From Polytolypa hystricis UAMH7299 (lineage: Eukaryota > Ascomycota > Eurotiomycetes > Onygenales): DNA of 64,000 bases. Location of the stretch: assembly GCA_002573605.1 (NCBI GenBank), contig PDNA01000041.1:1-64000 (forward strand), given 5' to 3'. The notes under the pieces are model-generated. The model was not told the origin of the DNA. It saw only the letters and a program-made list of their open reading frames with translations, and made no database searches. How positions within the stretch are numbered: position 1 is the first letter of the stretch; each line of letters starts with the position of its first letter. Both the position numbers and the translations under genes were made by a program. This document shows, piece after piece, positions 1-10,900 of the stretch.

Positions 1-2
1 AT

Positions 3-623
3 GAACCTCCCACAGAAAGCGAGAGCTCCCCTATAGGCGAGTGCGAGCCACACGGTGATCATTGGCATTGCCCTCCAGGTGTTCCCGAACCGACCACACC
101 CCCAGATGTGCCTCCCACATCTGAATCTCCTCCAGTACCACCTCCGTCAGATGGATGCGAGCCACATGGTGACCACTGGCATTGTCCACCTGATGTTCCA
201 GAGCCAACTACTCCCCCAGGCAATGATCCAACAGCAGATCTTCCACCCAACAGTGACTGTGAGCCACATGGTGACCACTGGCATTGTCCACCTGGAGTTC
301 CAGAACCGACAACTCCTCCAACCCAATCCTTGGGACAAGAAAATCCTCCTACTGGACAGTGCGAGCCCCACGGTGACCATTGGCACTGCCCGCCTGGTGT
401 CCCCGAACCGTCAACACCGCCTAATCAGTCTGCCCCTATTTCCCCTAGCAACGACGGATCGAAACAGCCCTCTGGTATTACTTCCCAGCCTCTGCCATCC
501 GATTCTTCGGCGCCGATTGAGTTCGAGAGTGCAGCCGCTAGTACAGCCAAACCCGGGTTATCGTTTACTCTTCTTACGGCTGGGGCTGTGACATTCTCTG
601 TGCTTGTTCTGGGAATGTTGTAG
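3..623 (+). CDS. GPI-anchored cell-wall protein with CEPHGDHWHC repeats (5' end missing)
   Basis: The open frame enters from the left edge without a start, so only the C-terminal 206 residues are visible. It holds four near-identical blocks reading CEPHGDHWHCPPGVPEPTTPP, separated by Pro/Ser/Thr-rich linkers. A Ser/Ala-rich stretch follows, then a hydrophobic tail (LSFTLLTAGAVTFSVLVLGML) ending at the stop, which is the layout of a GPI attachment signal. I infer a secreted, wall-linked glycoprotein. Each block has three His plus two Cys within ten residues, so divalent-metal (Zn or Cu) binding or a disulfide-closed loop is plausible but unproven. I recognise the repeat as fungal but know no assigned function. 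Two other frames stay open across the repeats; they are shadows of the repetitive, GC-rich codons. Confidence 0.85.
   Translation, partial: EPPTESESSPIGECEPHGDHWHCPPGVPEPTTPPDVPPTSESPPVPPPSDGCEPHGDHWHCPPDVPEPTTPPGNDPTADLPPNSDCEPHGDHWHCPPGVPEPTTPPTQSLGQENPPTGQCEPHGDHWHCPPGVPEPSTPPNQSAPISPSNDGSKQPSGITSQPLPSDSSAPIEFESAAASTAKPGLSFTLLTAGAVTFSVLVLGML
42..422 (+). repeat. Four-copy 21-residue coding repeat, period 102-114 bp
   Basis: The units start at 42, 156, 258 and 360, each encoding C-E-P-H-G-D-H-W-H-C followed by PPGVPEPTTPP. Copy 2 has Asp for Gly after PP and copy 4 has Ser for the first Thr. Spacing is 114, 102 and 102 bp. The two equal spacings suggest copies 3 and 4 arose by a recent unit duplication that included the linker length. 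Confidence 0.9.
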
Positions 624-1141
624 TATCGGAAATTTTAGGCCAACTAGTACTACTTCATTGGTTAAGCCATGGGCAATACTCGACTTTACCCCTTTAAATT
701 AAGGTCACCTGCTTGTGCAAAGCCCCAGATGTTTCATCCTGCCCCTCACTGTTATTGCAGAGATGGTATGGCTTTTCTTGTCTCTCCTTTAGTAATTTCT
801 AGCCACAGTACATTTTACGTGCCCAATAACATCACTAATATTATTGAAGAATGATAATTCAATGAATAACTGATTGCTCCCATCGAACTCGGTATCGAGT
901 ACATCGTGCTCTATACTCTCTGGATATTGTCAATAAATGACAGGTTGTCTCGAACTTACCGTAAATTACGGGCAACATACGCTTCGTCATTGTTTGCTCT
1001 GTTTGCATGTGGGGCAACCTTGAACTTAATGCCACCACAAAGGCAGCTCTATCAATTCATCATCTTCCGTCCAACCTCACACTATGCTTTTAATTCTATT
1101 ATAAACACATCTTGCGGCGGGTACAGTACGAGAAGAACATC
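624..1141. other. Intergenic region between wall-protein gene and HSM3
   Basis: I see no supported gene. It must hold the 3' UTR of the wall-protein gene and the HSM3 promoter. Short open frames here lack ATG context or similarity that I recognise. Confidence 0.6.
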
Positions 1142-3097
1142 ATGGAGATCCCTCCCTCTTACGATACTGTGAATGACCACTTAAATGCAGTCATTGCGGA
1201 TCCTTCCCTGCCGCTTGACGTGCGGGCGCTGGAGAAGCTTCAAACCGAGCTCATCGCAAACACCAATCCTAATGTTCCAGCTGCTATTCTAACGCTGATA
1301 TCACAGCTCCTACCAGTTCTTCATGAAGATCCTACTCCCCTAACGACTCTGGGCATCAAAGCTTCGTCTTACCTTTCCTTCTCCCAACTCCAGGCCATCG
1401 ACCCTCCCATCAATATTCATGCCGGCATCACAGCCCCGTCTCCGCCCATCAACCTCCTTGCACTTTCTCTTCTAGGAAAGGCCGACAGATCTCCTAGCGA
1501 TGCAGCTAAAATTGCTGGAAACCCTGGCCTAGTGATATCTTTGGTGGATCTCTGGCTGTCAACGTCAACAACGAGTGTCGCTCAAGCTGCCTTCGATGTA
1601 ATCTGGGCCTTACTAGAAGTTGATCATACGGTGGAGTCAAACGGCCAAAAGGGACAAGATGAGAAACCAAAGGGCGGACAAGGTCTCATGTGGAGGAGGA
1701 TATTCAACGATAAGGATGTCTATGGACGACTTTTCTCAATATGCAGCCTTGGCAATTCTGGAGAGCCTGGACAATTGAGCAGAAGGGATAAGACTGTGGC
1801 TCAGGGCAGACTGATGGATTTTGTTGTCAAAGCCGGAACCCTTGACTGGAATTCTATTGCCACTTCACATTTTCCTGAGATCGAATCGAGTTTCCAATGC
1901 AACAGTTTGCTGAGTTTTACAGCGGCTCAAATGATCGACTTCGACGATATATTGTCCCAAATGACCCATACAAACTTCCTATGTCATTTACTTCTAATTG
2001 GAGCACCAGGAATTCGACAGCGCTCTATGTTCGTTTCGCCTACTTCAAAATTTGCGTCTCCTGCACTAGAATACCTTGTTTCCTCCGGGTTGCATAATAA
2101 GATCATAAACCACTATCTCGATCCTTCAGGACTTGACTCCGCCAGCGTAACTTTCCTCGCTGGGCCGGTTATGGGATATATTTCTCAATATGCTATATTA
2201 TACCCAAATCACCTGTTACAATCTCCACAGTCCTTCCTAGATAAGCTACTCCACCGAATCAGTTCATCCTTTGCGATACCATCTGCCCAATGGGCGCACG
2301 GACCGGTACCAAGCGGCGACCTCAATATATTGGCGTCTTTGCCTAGGGCTCTGTTACTTGAAGCGGCAAACAGAGGAATTGACCCACTTGATTCGATCCC
2401 CGCGAAGCCTGTCAACAAACATACTCTAGATACATTGGGCAGGATATTTCATGGGCCTCCGAAAGTGGAGAACTTTCCACCCGGTAACACCGACCAATTA
2501 GAGCAGAACCCAACAAGCCCCCGGTTAGAGGCAGCAGCTGCGCGGGTATTATATCTTCTATATCTCAATAACCATCCACAGCTTTGGAGCAGCGTTGTTG
2601 CGGTGGCTGATATACTAGCTATGCAAGATGTTGCTTTAGCCGCTATCGATTTCATAAAAGCTGTGCTAACAGCTAACTGGGCTGTCATTCTACCGGATGC
2701 GAAATCAAGCACGTTATCTACATCTCGCTTCGGTGTACCCAGTGAAGACCAAGTCGCTCAACTTGGCCCTTCATCCCAGGGAGCCCTCCCCGCCTCTGGA
2801 ATGTGGGCACTGCTCGTACCACCGGCTCTAACAGTTGTTCTACCTTATCTTTTTAAGGCGCCGCAGACTTATGCCAATTTCGTTGCGGGTGGTGCTGGAG
2901 ATACGGAAAGTGCGGTGTGGAAGATTGCTACTTCCAAATTTGACGCGTTGTTGGCTCTTCAGACGGCAGTGATAAGTTCTGGTGAGAGGATGGATGGGTT
3001 CGAGGATATTATTCGAACGCTTAATCGTCGGGTTGCGGATGGACCTTGGGGCCCGCCCAGCCAGATTGGCAGCCGTATAGAGGCGCTAGAGCTTTAA
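1142..3097 (+). CDS. HSM3: Hsm3-like proteasome base assembly chaperone (26S subunit S5b family)
   Basis: This is an intronless frame of 651 residues. The frame extends 10 codons upstream only from a TTG, so the ATG at 1142 (MEIPPSYDTVNDHL) is the natural start. The sequence is made of helical, Leu/Ala-rich ARM/HEAT-like repeats throughout and fits the fungal family annotated as DNA mismatch repair protein HSM3, related to S5b/PSMD5. In yeast, Hsm3 binds the Rpt1 C-domain and helps assemble the base of the 19S proteasome; the mismatch-repair label comes from a mutator phenotype. Conserved-looking segments include the N-terminal LPLDVRALEKLQTELI and the C-terminal MDGFEDIIRTLNRRVADGPWGP. A cytosolic/nuclear location is expected. 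The family call rests on overall resemblance, as the repeats carry no catalytic motif. Confidence 0.75.
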   Translation: MEIPPSYDTVNDHLNAVIADPSLPLDVRALEKLQTELIANTNPNVPAAILTLISQLLPVLHEDPTPLTTLGIKASSYLSFSQLQAIDPPINIHAGITAPSPPINLLALSLLGKADRSPSDAAKIAGNPGLVISLVDLWLSTSTTSVAQAAFDVIWALLEVDHTVESNGQKGQDEKPKGGQGLMWRRIFNDKDVYGRLFSICSLGNSGEPGQLSRRDKTVAQGRLMDFVVKAGTLDWNSIATSHFPEIESSFQCNSLLSFTAAQMIDFDDILSQMTHTNFLCHLLLIGAPGIRQRSMFVSPTSKFASPALEYLVSSGLHNKIINHYLDPSGLDSASVTFLAGPVMGYISQYAILYPNHLLQSPQSFLDKLLHRISSSFAIPSAQWAHGPVPSGDLNILASLPRALLLEAANRGIDPLDSIPAKPVNKHTLDTLGRIFHGPPKVENFPPGNTDQLEQNPTSPRLEAAAARVLYLLYLNNHPQLWSSVVAVADILAMQDVALAAIDFIKAVLTANWAVILPDAKSSTLSTSRFGVPSEDQVAQLGPSSQGALPASGMWALLVPPALTVVLPYLFKAPQTYANFVAGGAGDTESAVWKIATSKFDALLALQTAVISSGERMDGFEDIIRTLNRRVADGPWGPPSQIGSRIEALEL

Positions 3098-4211
3098 AGG
3101 ACCGATGCAACGTCTATATCTCGCATGGTCATATGGAAGCGGATATCTAGATGGAGATGATGTCAGAACTCAGTGGTGATTTACGATTTTCTATTGATGT
3201 GAGCGAATTTCCAAGAATTAAAGTCAAAGATTTGGGCGGTCGTGATGCCTTCAAGTTTCAAAGAAAGTGCTATTCGTTCTAATAATGGTCATTGAATTGG
3301 CATCATATATCAATGCAATTTCTACACGAACTACTCTATATCATTTCCTAAGGATTCTCCCCAGAATTGTATAGTGAAATGAAGTTGAATGATGAATAAG
3401 GAAAGTAATGCACAGAAACTACTTGTAATCTAGATATGAGTGATCAGGCACTCTGAAATATCCATTGACCACTTGAATAGCAATGCCAGGCACTTAAGAG
3501 CCAATCAATCATTATTCCTTTAACCTTTGGTTTTGAGAATTCCTCCCCCTTTTCAGCCCCTTCTTTTTCATGCAAGCCCTAACTGACTTGAATTAAAGAA
3601 GTTGCCATTTCTTCAAGTAACATCTGCAGGAAATATCCTCAAGGCATCACCTAATTTATACCTGCTAGCGCGGAAATACGTTTGCATCCTGCCCATTGTG
3701 ACTGGGTTCGATATTGGAGGACTTGTCGTCGTAGGTTGATAATTGGTGGTAGTAGTATTTGGGATGGTCAAGAGCAGGGGTGGTGAACAATATGACGACC
3801 TTGCTGATACCACTGCCGCCGCTTCGCTGGAGGGGTAACTTGACTCCGTCTGCACGCAAGCATCAACATAGCACATAGGCCTTGCTGCTGCTGGTGCGTG
3901 GGAAATGTGCTTTTTGCCCCTTATCATCCTTTATGCTTTCTGTTCTCTTCTCGACAATACCATGATTACATTTAAAGTCGACCACAAAGCCGCTAGTTGG
4001 TCGTCGCAAAAATGAGCGGAGGGTATTCCGCCTTCGGAGGACAGGTGTTTCTTTCGATAGCCATTGCGAGTCCAGATTCGTGGATAGATTCAACCGCTCA
4101 GGTGGGCCAAGGGAGACACTTTGCGGCCTCCTTTTCAACCGCGCTAGCCTGATGTCATGGTCGCTAGCATTACTGTCATTACGACGGTGGCCATGATCAT
4201 GATGATGATTA
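3098..4211. other. Intergenic region; only a shadow frame of the decayed gene at 4212-4620
   Basis: It contains the 3' region of HSM3. A minus-strand open frame from 4327 to 3863 (His-rich) is out of frame with the conserved small-gene reading at 4212-4414, so I treat it as a shadow plus chance extension. I found no other recognisable protein or RNA. Confidence 0.55.
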
Positions 4212-4620
4212 TTATGGTGTACCGTTAAGTGATTTCCTGTCCCGCAGCTTCGGTGGTGCCTCTGTGTTGTCCATGTTTGAGATTTTCCCTTTTTTGTCTG
4301 AGGCGAAGTACTCGTTTCCATGACCAAAGACGATCTGGAGGGTTTTGAAATCGCGGGTTGAGCCGTCGGAGGGGAAGAGCCATTGCTGAAGTTCGTGTGA
4401 AAGTCCGTAACTATCTATGATATATTATACGTTCTGACAGTCGAAGAAACAGACAACCGACTGTTCGAAACCGCATCTAGAAGGAAAAGGAATCTCTGTA
4501 AATACCCTATCGATATTCCCCCATCCGATTCACCCAACAAATATAGTATCGCTCGAATGCGCCAAATGCCACGACGGGCACTTCTTTTACAGCCTCGGGA
4601 TTGTTGGGATTGCTCGGCAT
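4212..4620 (-). pseudogene. Small conserved fungal protein, two exons, interrupted by an in-frame TAG
   Basis: Reading leftward, exon 1 (4620-4506) starts MPSNPNNPEAVKEVPVVAFG and continues FERYYICW. Exon 2 (4414-4212) encodes LQQWLFPSDGSTRDFKTLQI and then VFGHGNEYFASDKKGK before TAA. The pattern (AFGAFERYYICW, then an LQxWLFPxDGSTRDF block, then a GxExFASDKxGK end) matches a small fungal family of about 100 residues that I recognise but cannot name functionally. A 91-nt GT..AG intron (4505-4415) joins them in phase 1. Total length is 318 nt, exactly in frame, but the codon just before the junction (4509-4507) is TAG where relatives have Gln or Lys (EYKQD-type sequence). A CAG to TAG transition is the simplest cause. 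The gene therefore looks disabled, unless another donor is used. Confidence 0.65.
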
Positions 4621-5433
4621 ACTGCGGAGTTTGTCCTAAAGACGAGGTGATAGGGTCATCATAGTAGAGTTCGAACTACAAAATACATGTGAAAGAGTAA
4701 GTTAAGGTCCATGTTTAGCAGGTCAGCTGAATATAGGGGTTGTGCAGCTCAGCTTGGGGAATCTGCATCTGGGCCTTCTCTTCTCCTACAGAGAGGATCG
4801 CTTGCGGCGTGAGAGCGGCAGGAGACGGAACTGTCCGCCATGTCGAATATCGAGGCATATAATACTGTCGATGAGTAGATATCTATGATAGGTTGAAGAC
4901 ATTGAGAAGGGTATGTATGTGTAGTGTGCTAAAGCTTACTGCATTCTCTTAGTGCGGGATTACGAGGGAAGATATTGGATATTAAAACGAATTGACATAG
5001 CAGATCATGTCATTCCCTCTATGAGAAGTCCGTTACCCTCTCACATCGACAGTGAAATATGGTATATAATAATACCTGAAATAGAGCTTCTGAGACTATT
5101 CTCGAACTTTGGGGGGAGCTATATAGTTTCATATGGTGATTCAAGATATGCAGGGCAACGGCCTAGGGGGATTTTGGCTGAATTGTAAGTCTGTAAGCAG
5201 TGGTCTGTAGTCAAGATAGGGATATCAGAGAATCTTCATCGAGTTCAGCACCGATGAAAAGTATAAAAATGACGTGTGGAAGCTTGATAGAGGGGTCCTT
5301 CATTTGTGCAAATTGATATATTCATATCCTAACCTGAGGAAATACCATAGACACTACTCTACTACTGCAATAGTTGAACGAACATGGATAGCTCCCTTTG
5401 CTCAGCGCCAAGGATAACTGCGGTTCACCCTTT
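4621..5433. other. Intergenic region between two decayed genes
   Basis: It is AT-leaning with several stops in all frames. The plus-strand frame 4952-5188 shows no domain, signal or similarity that I can recognise. Confidence 0.5.
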
Positions 5434-6255
5434 TCATGAACTAGCCTCCGCCAGGCTGGTAGGTGAAGAATAACCACTCGTCTCCTCCTGCTTAATTCCA
5501 TTCTCTTTACTCGACAGTAGCTTAGTTACCACCACCAGCTCCGTCGTAACATATTGCTTCCTAGGCCTCATTGCCTTCTCCTTTCTTGCTAACTCTATCT
5601 CCAACACCCTCTTACCAGGCTTTACTATGCCTTTCAACCCATTATCGTACCGATCAAAATATATCGCCCACAAGCCCTCTATTTCCTCCACCGCAACAAA
5701 ACCCCTCCCATCCTTCCAATGTGACCCGACGATCTTGCTTTGTGCAGTTAAACGGCCCTGTAAGATTTGGTTGCGCCTGTGTTCGCACGCCGTACTTCAG
5801 CTCGTGGGTCACTGCATCGACATATATCCAATTTAGAATCGGAGGGTCATCTACTATCGTTGAGATGAGACCTTCATATTTCGTATCGGGATAACGTAGG
5901 TAATACCCTGAAAAGGGGTGACCTAGTGGATTCTTCGATTTCTCATCATCAAATCCGTCGTAAGTTCCTGTGTCGATGTATAACTACTAAATGATTTCAG
6001 CAATTAGCGTTCTGGGACCTCTTGATACTCTACTTGGACCTTGAGTAAGGGGTTCACCTTATTATCCCGTAGAACAACTTGCCTGGTATCTAATTCTCTG
6101 CTCCAACGAAAAGACTTGATGCAAGTGACGATAAGATTACACCGTCGGGCTCGATGCTCTTCTCTCTTACCCTTCGACTGGCCCTGTCTGATCACCTCTG
6201 CTGCACCAAGTAACGCTGGGCACGTCAGAACACCTAATCGCATGGAAAGAGGCAT
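5434..6255 (-). pseudogene. Conserved fungal protein of unknown function, broken by a 1-nt frameshift
   Basis: Exon 1 (6255-6058, 66 codons) begins MPLSMRLGVLTCPALLGAAE and ends with a DNK sequence. A 74-nt intron (6057-5984, GTGAAC..TAG) leads in phase 0 to exon 2, which reads LYIDTGTYDGFD, then HPFSGYYLRYPDTKYEGLIS, then DDPPILNWIYVD, LKYGVRTQAQP and TLEGWEGF. These blocks match a widespread uncharacterised fungal family. After GWEGF the frame is lost; the continuation AVEEIEGLWAIYFDRYDNGL lies one base over, open to the stop at 5434. The extra base is a T on the minus strand within about 5694-5701 (next to an A4 run on plus). Reading without the fix gives a premature stop soon after. The exon layout and both flanking blocks look ancestral, so this is a recent break or a sequence error. 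Confidence 0.7.
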
Positions 6256-7442
6256 CTTGCTTCAACAAAAATGGCTGTTCGGGAAAAGGTAGATAGTGGT
6301 CCGTATTGATTGCCATAACTTTTCAAAGGAAAGTTCAAAGTCTGATTGAGAGAGCACGCCGTTCTTCATTCCCTGGATGATTTTCTCATCATACCCTGCA
6401 GTCCCTTCCTCTGGAAATCCATTTTCACCCCGGGGTGAAAAGGATGGTCAAGATTCTCCATTTTTCCGCGATTGACAGGAAGATACCTAGTTACTTCCCA
6501 TGAAAAATCGTTCCTAAAGGCTAAAACTAAGCATGTAAGGGAGACCTACGCTTGTTTGCTGTGCAGACCTCGGCTCTGGGCAGTGAGTTCGAATCCGTCA
6601 GGGGAAACTATGCTTTAAGTGGGTGCGTAGAGACCTTCCTCTGTCAGTAACTCGATAATAAGCTTGAATAAATAGCGCTTATTTGACTCTGGCAGCTTCA
6701 AATCATTGGTCTAGATTCCTCGAGGCAAGCGGGTGAGGCGTTCGGAATCGCGGCTCCTGAGCATCGTACGATATGGGGTTGATGTTTCAGGATCCATTTG
6801 TCGCGGCTCCTGCACGTCTTATCTCGAAAGGCGTTAGAGGTATCGGCTAACTAGCATAGTAACCTCACATCGTGTGGGGACAGGTAGTAAATGATTGAGA
6901 CAGCTCTCCTCAGGTTATTCAGTTGCTCGATATACAGAGTGAACTGTTGAAGTGTTTGGGATTTTGCCTGCGAACATGGCACAACTCCGTTGCAGATGAG
7001 ACAGCTGTATGATAGAGATAGATAGGTAGGTCCCTCCTGTCGCGGATTCATCGTACGACATGTCTATTCAGCTCCGCCGATAGATCTCCGTCTGAAGTCG
7101 TCGTGATATCGAGCTGTAGATGTCTATATGTATGAGCTCCTCCCGCAGAGGGAAAGGGAGTTGATTCATCATCACGAACCAACAATCCTCTCTCCAATAA
7201 TTCCCCATCTCCTCTGCTCCTTTTTCTGCACAACTTGAGCCGGACTCAAGAGGACCACTCTATCTTTCCCTCTCCTCTCGATATCCCAAAAAGATAATTA
7301 TTCTTTTCTAATACCCACCATCTCCCCATCGTCAAAATGGCCTCCATCCAGTAGTGCAGCAAATAGCTGAGTGCCTTGCCCATGTATCACGCAGGGTATG
7401 CTGACCAAAGGAACTCCCAGAACAAGAGATACCACAAACTCT
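6256..7442. other. Intergenic region, no supported gene
   Basis: Several short open frames are present but none has recognisable sequence. A T-loop-like GTTCGAATC occurs near 6590 without a foldable cloverleaf around it. A good start context (GTCAAAATGGCC) at 7337 runs into TAG after five codons; it may be the decayed 5' exon of the pseudogene at 7443. Confidence 0.5.
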
Positions 7443-7793
7443 ATGAGCTATTCGTCCGACGAGGAGAGCCAAGCAAAAGGTAGCTAGGAAGCGGTCGCCA
7501 TACCCTCTGCCCTTCCCAATCCTCCGACCTCAGATGGTCTTGCACTGCCAGCTGGTTAGTTATTTTCTCTCAGGAACTGAAAATCGCATTGATTCTGCCA
7601 AATGAACTTTGAGTAGCTGATTTGCTTTCTCTTTCCATTTTTTTTGCAGGTGGGCTTCTCAAAGGTGCGACGGACTCTCAAGGCAATTTGAAAGATGCGG
7701 GATTGATGGTGGGCATCAAGCTGGATCTTGAGGCGGAGATACATACACCTGACGGCAAGAATCAAGGGCGATATTTGTATCGGGCTGTACTAG
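7443..7793 (+). pseudogene. Small conserved fungal gene with in-frame TAG and 4-bp tandem duplication
   Basis: Exon 1 (from about 7443; the true start is uncertain) encodes SALPNPPTSDGLALPAG. A 95-nt intron (7555-7649, GTTAGT..GCAG) follows in phase 1. Exon 2 reads GLLKGATDSQGNLKDAGL, then MVGIKLDLEAEIH. Relatives that I recall end in a LTARxKGDIxIGLY-type tail directly before the stop. That tail is present here one frame over, as LTARIKGDICIGLY then TAG at 7791-7793. The shift is caused by ATAC repeated in tandem (7739-7742 and 7743-7746). Exon 1 also has TAG at 7485-7487 in the frame that joins correctly. The function is unknown. Two independent lesions make this a pseudogene, provided the family match holds. 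Confidence 0.6.
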
Positions 7794-7977
7794 GACATGA
7801 CTTCTGGTCTTTGTGTTCCACCTTGGTTCTCTGGGAAAGGTTTTCTGGTCAAACCGTATGGAGTTATGGACACGCATGTTGTTGATAAAAAGTAAATTGT
7901 TTTTTGTATGGCATTTGTCTTTATGAGAGAGTATTTCAATATCACGTGAGACTTCCACAGGTCATCATTTATAGCCC

Positions 7978-10900
7978 CTATTCTTCCACTCTAGTTTTCC
8001 TTGTTTTTCCTAGAGCCCTAGCATCCAAAAGCTCCACTTCGAGTTTATATCCTGGAGTGGTGCGATGGAGGCCATTCGGACCATAGCGAGTGGTCTCTCT
8101 GACCTCTATCCATACAACCTTCTCATCATTGTTGGGTTCGCGCTGCCCAACTTTTGCCAACATCATGAGAATTTGAGAATGGAGTTCACGATCTGTGAAC
8201 TCTACAACTTTACTACCCTGCTTTGCTTGGGCTGATTCTCCAGCATGTTCTAGTGTTTGCGCTTTGACTGCTCGCTTCAACAGCGATAAATCCGGTCGCC
8301 ATATATCATCCTCATACAGTTCGCGTAATCGGCGCACGGCCTCTTCCCGCCAATTCTTCGGTTGTCGCGATAGTTGGTACAGAGTGTCCCACTGCTCCTT
8401 GTTGAGTTGCGTCTCCGCTGTATATCCAAGCCAGTATAGCTCCGTCGCATCCCAGACATCTGGTTGATTGAGTTCTAGAAAGTCTGGGTTTGGTGGTAGG
8501 TCTCTAAGCTCGTATACCCGCTTTGCTCCGCGAGAACGCAGCATGCGCAGTACTTCGGGAGCGCCGAAATAGGCTTCCGCTGCGCGGTCAGGTGCTTCGG
8601 CGGTTTTGCCATGTACATTGCCAGCAGCCAACGCCCTTTTACGAGCTGCACCTGAAGTGTACGGCGCGAGCGAGATTAAGTGGTTTTCTCGCCTAGCTTC
8701 AATTTTGTGGAGTGCCCCGTCCAATACTGTATATAGTGGCCGTGTATCGACGAAGTTGTTTATATCCCGCTCGAGACCCAGGTCAAGAAGCAACTTCACA
8801 GTTTGTACTCGACCGGCATTTGCCGCTTCTGCAAGGGTCTGAATAGCGCCGGGAGCTGGGAGGAAGTATTTATGGTAAGCTTGTTTGATGTCTGTCAAGC
8901 CGGGCTCGGTTTGTACAAGATGGGATAATAGCTTGACGATGAGGTCGTGACTTTGCTGATCGCTAAAAATGATGTTGTAGGTAATCGGAAAGAAAATGTC
9001 CTTTCCATCGTTGGCATGAGTTACAATATTTGCCCCTTTTCGAATCATGTACATTGCTCGCCGTGCGGGATCACTTTCCGTATAAAGTGCCCCGAACAAT
9101 GCAGTCCATCCCTGACGATTTCGTGCATCGATAGCCGGTGGTGGCGAGTGGGCAAACATAATATCGCAGGCTCCTTCGACTTCGTCTTCGGGGTGCTTCG
9201 AGAGAGCAATGACATGAAGTGGAGTGTTTTCGTCAAATCTAGCTTGGGCGCTGATATCTTTCATTCTTTTGCTAACACTTTTGAAAACAGCAAGAAAAGA
9301 CTCGGGATAGCTAAGCCTAGAAGTCCGAATATATGCCCATCTATGGAGGACTAAAAGATAGTTTTCACATCAGCGAATAGAACATTAGAAGGATTAGGGT
9401 CAGGACGGTCTCACCTGAATCGCCGCTTCCTACTTCGACATCCGCTCCCACAGTGGCTAAAGCACAGGTTACTCCGCCGTCCCAATCTTCGGACGCAATT
9501 ATTATCGGTGTCATTCCTCGAGGTACCCGGGATTCTGCGTCAATTTCCGCTCCTGCGCCTACCAGGAGGCTTGCTAATTTTATTGTCTCTTGCAGGTGCT
9601 CGTCCCAATTACCGTGGCGGATCCAATAGTGCCATGAATAGTCCAAGCTGCCATGATAGTCCGGCACCACATATCCCATATAATGGAGGATATTTCGACC
9701 CTTAGGGTCTACCCCTTTCGCATCGGCGCCTTTGGAAAGGAGATGTTCTACCACATCCACCTCGCCGCACCATGCTGCTAGAAAGAGGGGCGACGAACCT
9801 ATATCCGCGCCATGATGGGTGGCATTGACATCGGCACCCAGGTCCAAAAGGGCGTTCATTGCAAGCTTGTTGCGTGTAAATGCGGCCCAGTGTAACGGTG
9901 TTCCAAGTGGGAGTTCGAATGGACTATTTAGTTTTTCATCCCGGTCAGTTTGGCTTTAAAAGTCATATAAGGGATAGGGTTGCATCCACAAACAGGAGGA
10001 ATGAAACCTACAAATGGGGAATTTGAATTCTTTGGGGAGATCCTCCACTATTCTCCGCCACCATTGGAACCATTTGGGCATCAACCAACGCGCCTGCTTC
10101 ACGAACGAATCTAGTTGCAATCCTGTGGATGCAATCTTCGGGGAGAGTAAATAGCCAATGAAGGGCCGTTAGTTTCTCCTTCTTGGTGGAAATTGATGCT
10201 TTCGCGCCGTTGTCGAGAAGATAATCGATTACTTGAACATGGCCCGCTTGACACGCTTTGTAAAGAGGCGTCTCAAGCTCATCATTCTGGACATCTGTTG
10301 GAATCTTAGCGTCCTTAATGAGCCTTTTCACCACCTCTAGTGCACCCAAGGTTGCCGCAGCGTGCAGAATCGTGTTTCCTTTGCGATCCACCACCTTGTT
10401 TTCCGCCGACCATGCAACTGCTTTCTGTGCGTCTCGTGCGATTACAACGACACTCTGTTTTCTCAAAAAGGGGTCCGTGGCAAATCCACCCGCATCCCTA
10501 AATTCCTGTTTTGCCGCCTCAAAATCTTCATGGCTTATTGTTGATGTTGGCTTGGAAAACAAATAGCCCTCAGAAACAGCTTTTAACGTCCATTTGTCCA
10601 GAACTTTACTGTTAAACTCGGATTTTCGACCGTGTGCGTGCATCATTTGGGCGTAAACTGCTCGTGCTGGCGTGAAGCCACCTCTGGAAGACTCGGTCAC
10701 GTACTCAGGCACTAGGCCAGCGTATGAATCTCTCCTTGTAATACTCTGTGCCAACCCAAAGAGAACATCGCTTGCAAATGTGTCTTTGGACGTCTGATAT
10801 TGTTCTACCAACTCCTGCATAACAGATGTGTCAAGGCGGCGCCAAAAGTTGGCGCCTTTGTTATATATCTGATCAGTCGTCCCGACATACCTTTGGCCGC

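Noticed and set aside
55..591. 178-codon alternative frame across the wall-protein repeats
   Set aside because: It starts at GTG and merely shadows the repeat; the frame with CEPHGDHWHC and a GPI tail explains the region.
3863..4327. His-rich 154-codon minus-strand frame
   Set aside because: It starts at TTG and overlaps, in another frame, the conserved exon 2 of the broken small gene.
6560..6612. tRNA-like T-loop GTTCGAATC
   Set aside because: The stem next to the loop does not pair and no D- or anticodon arm could be folded upstream.
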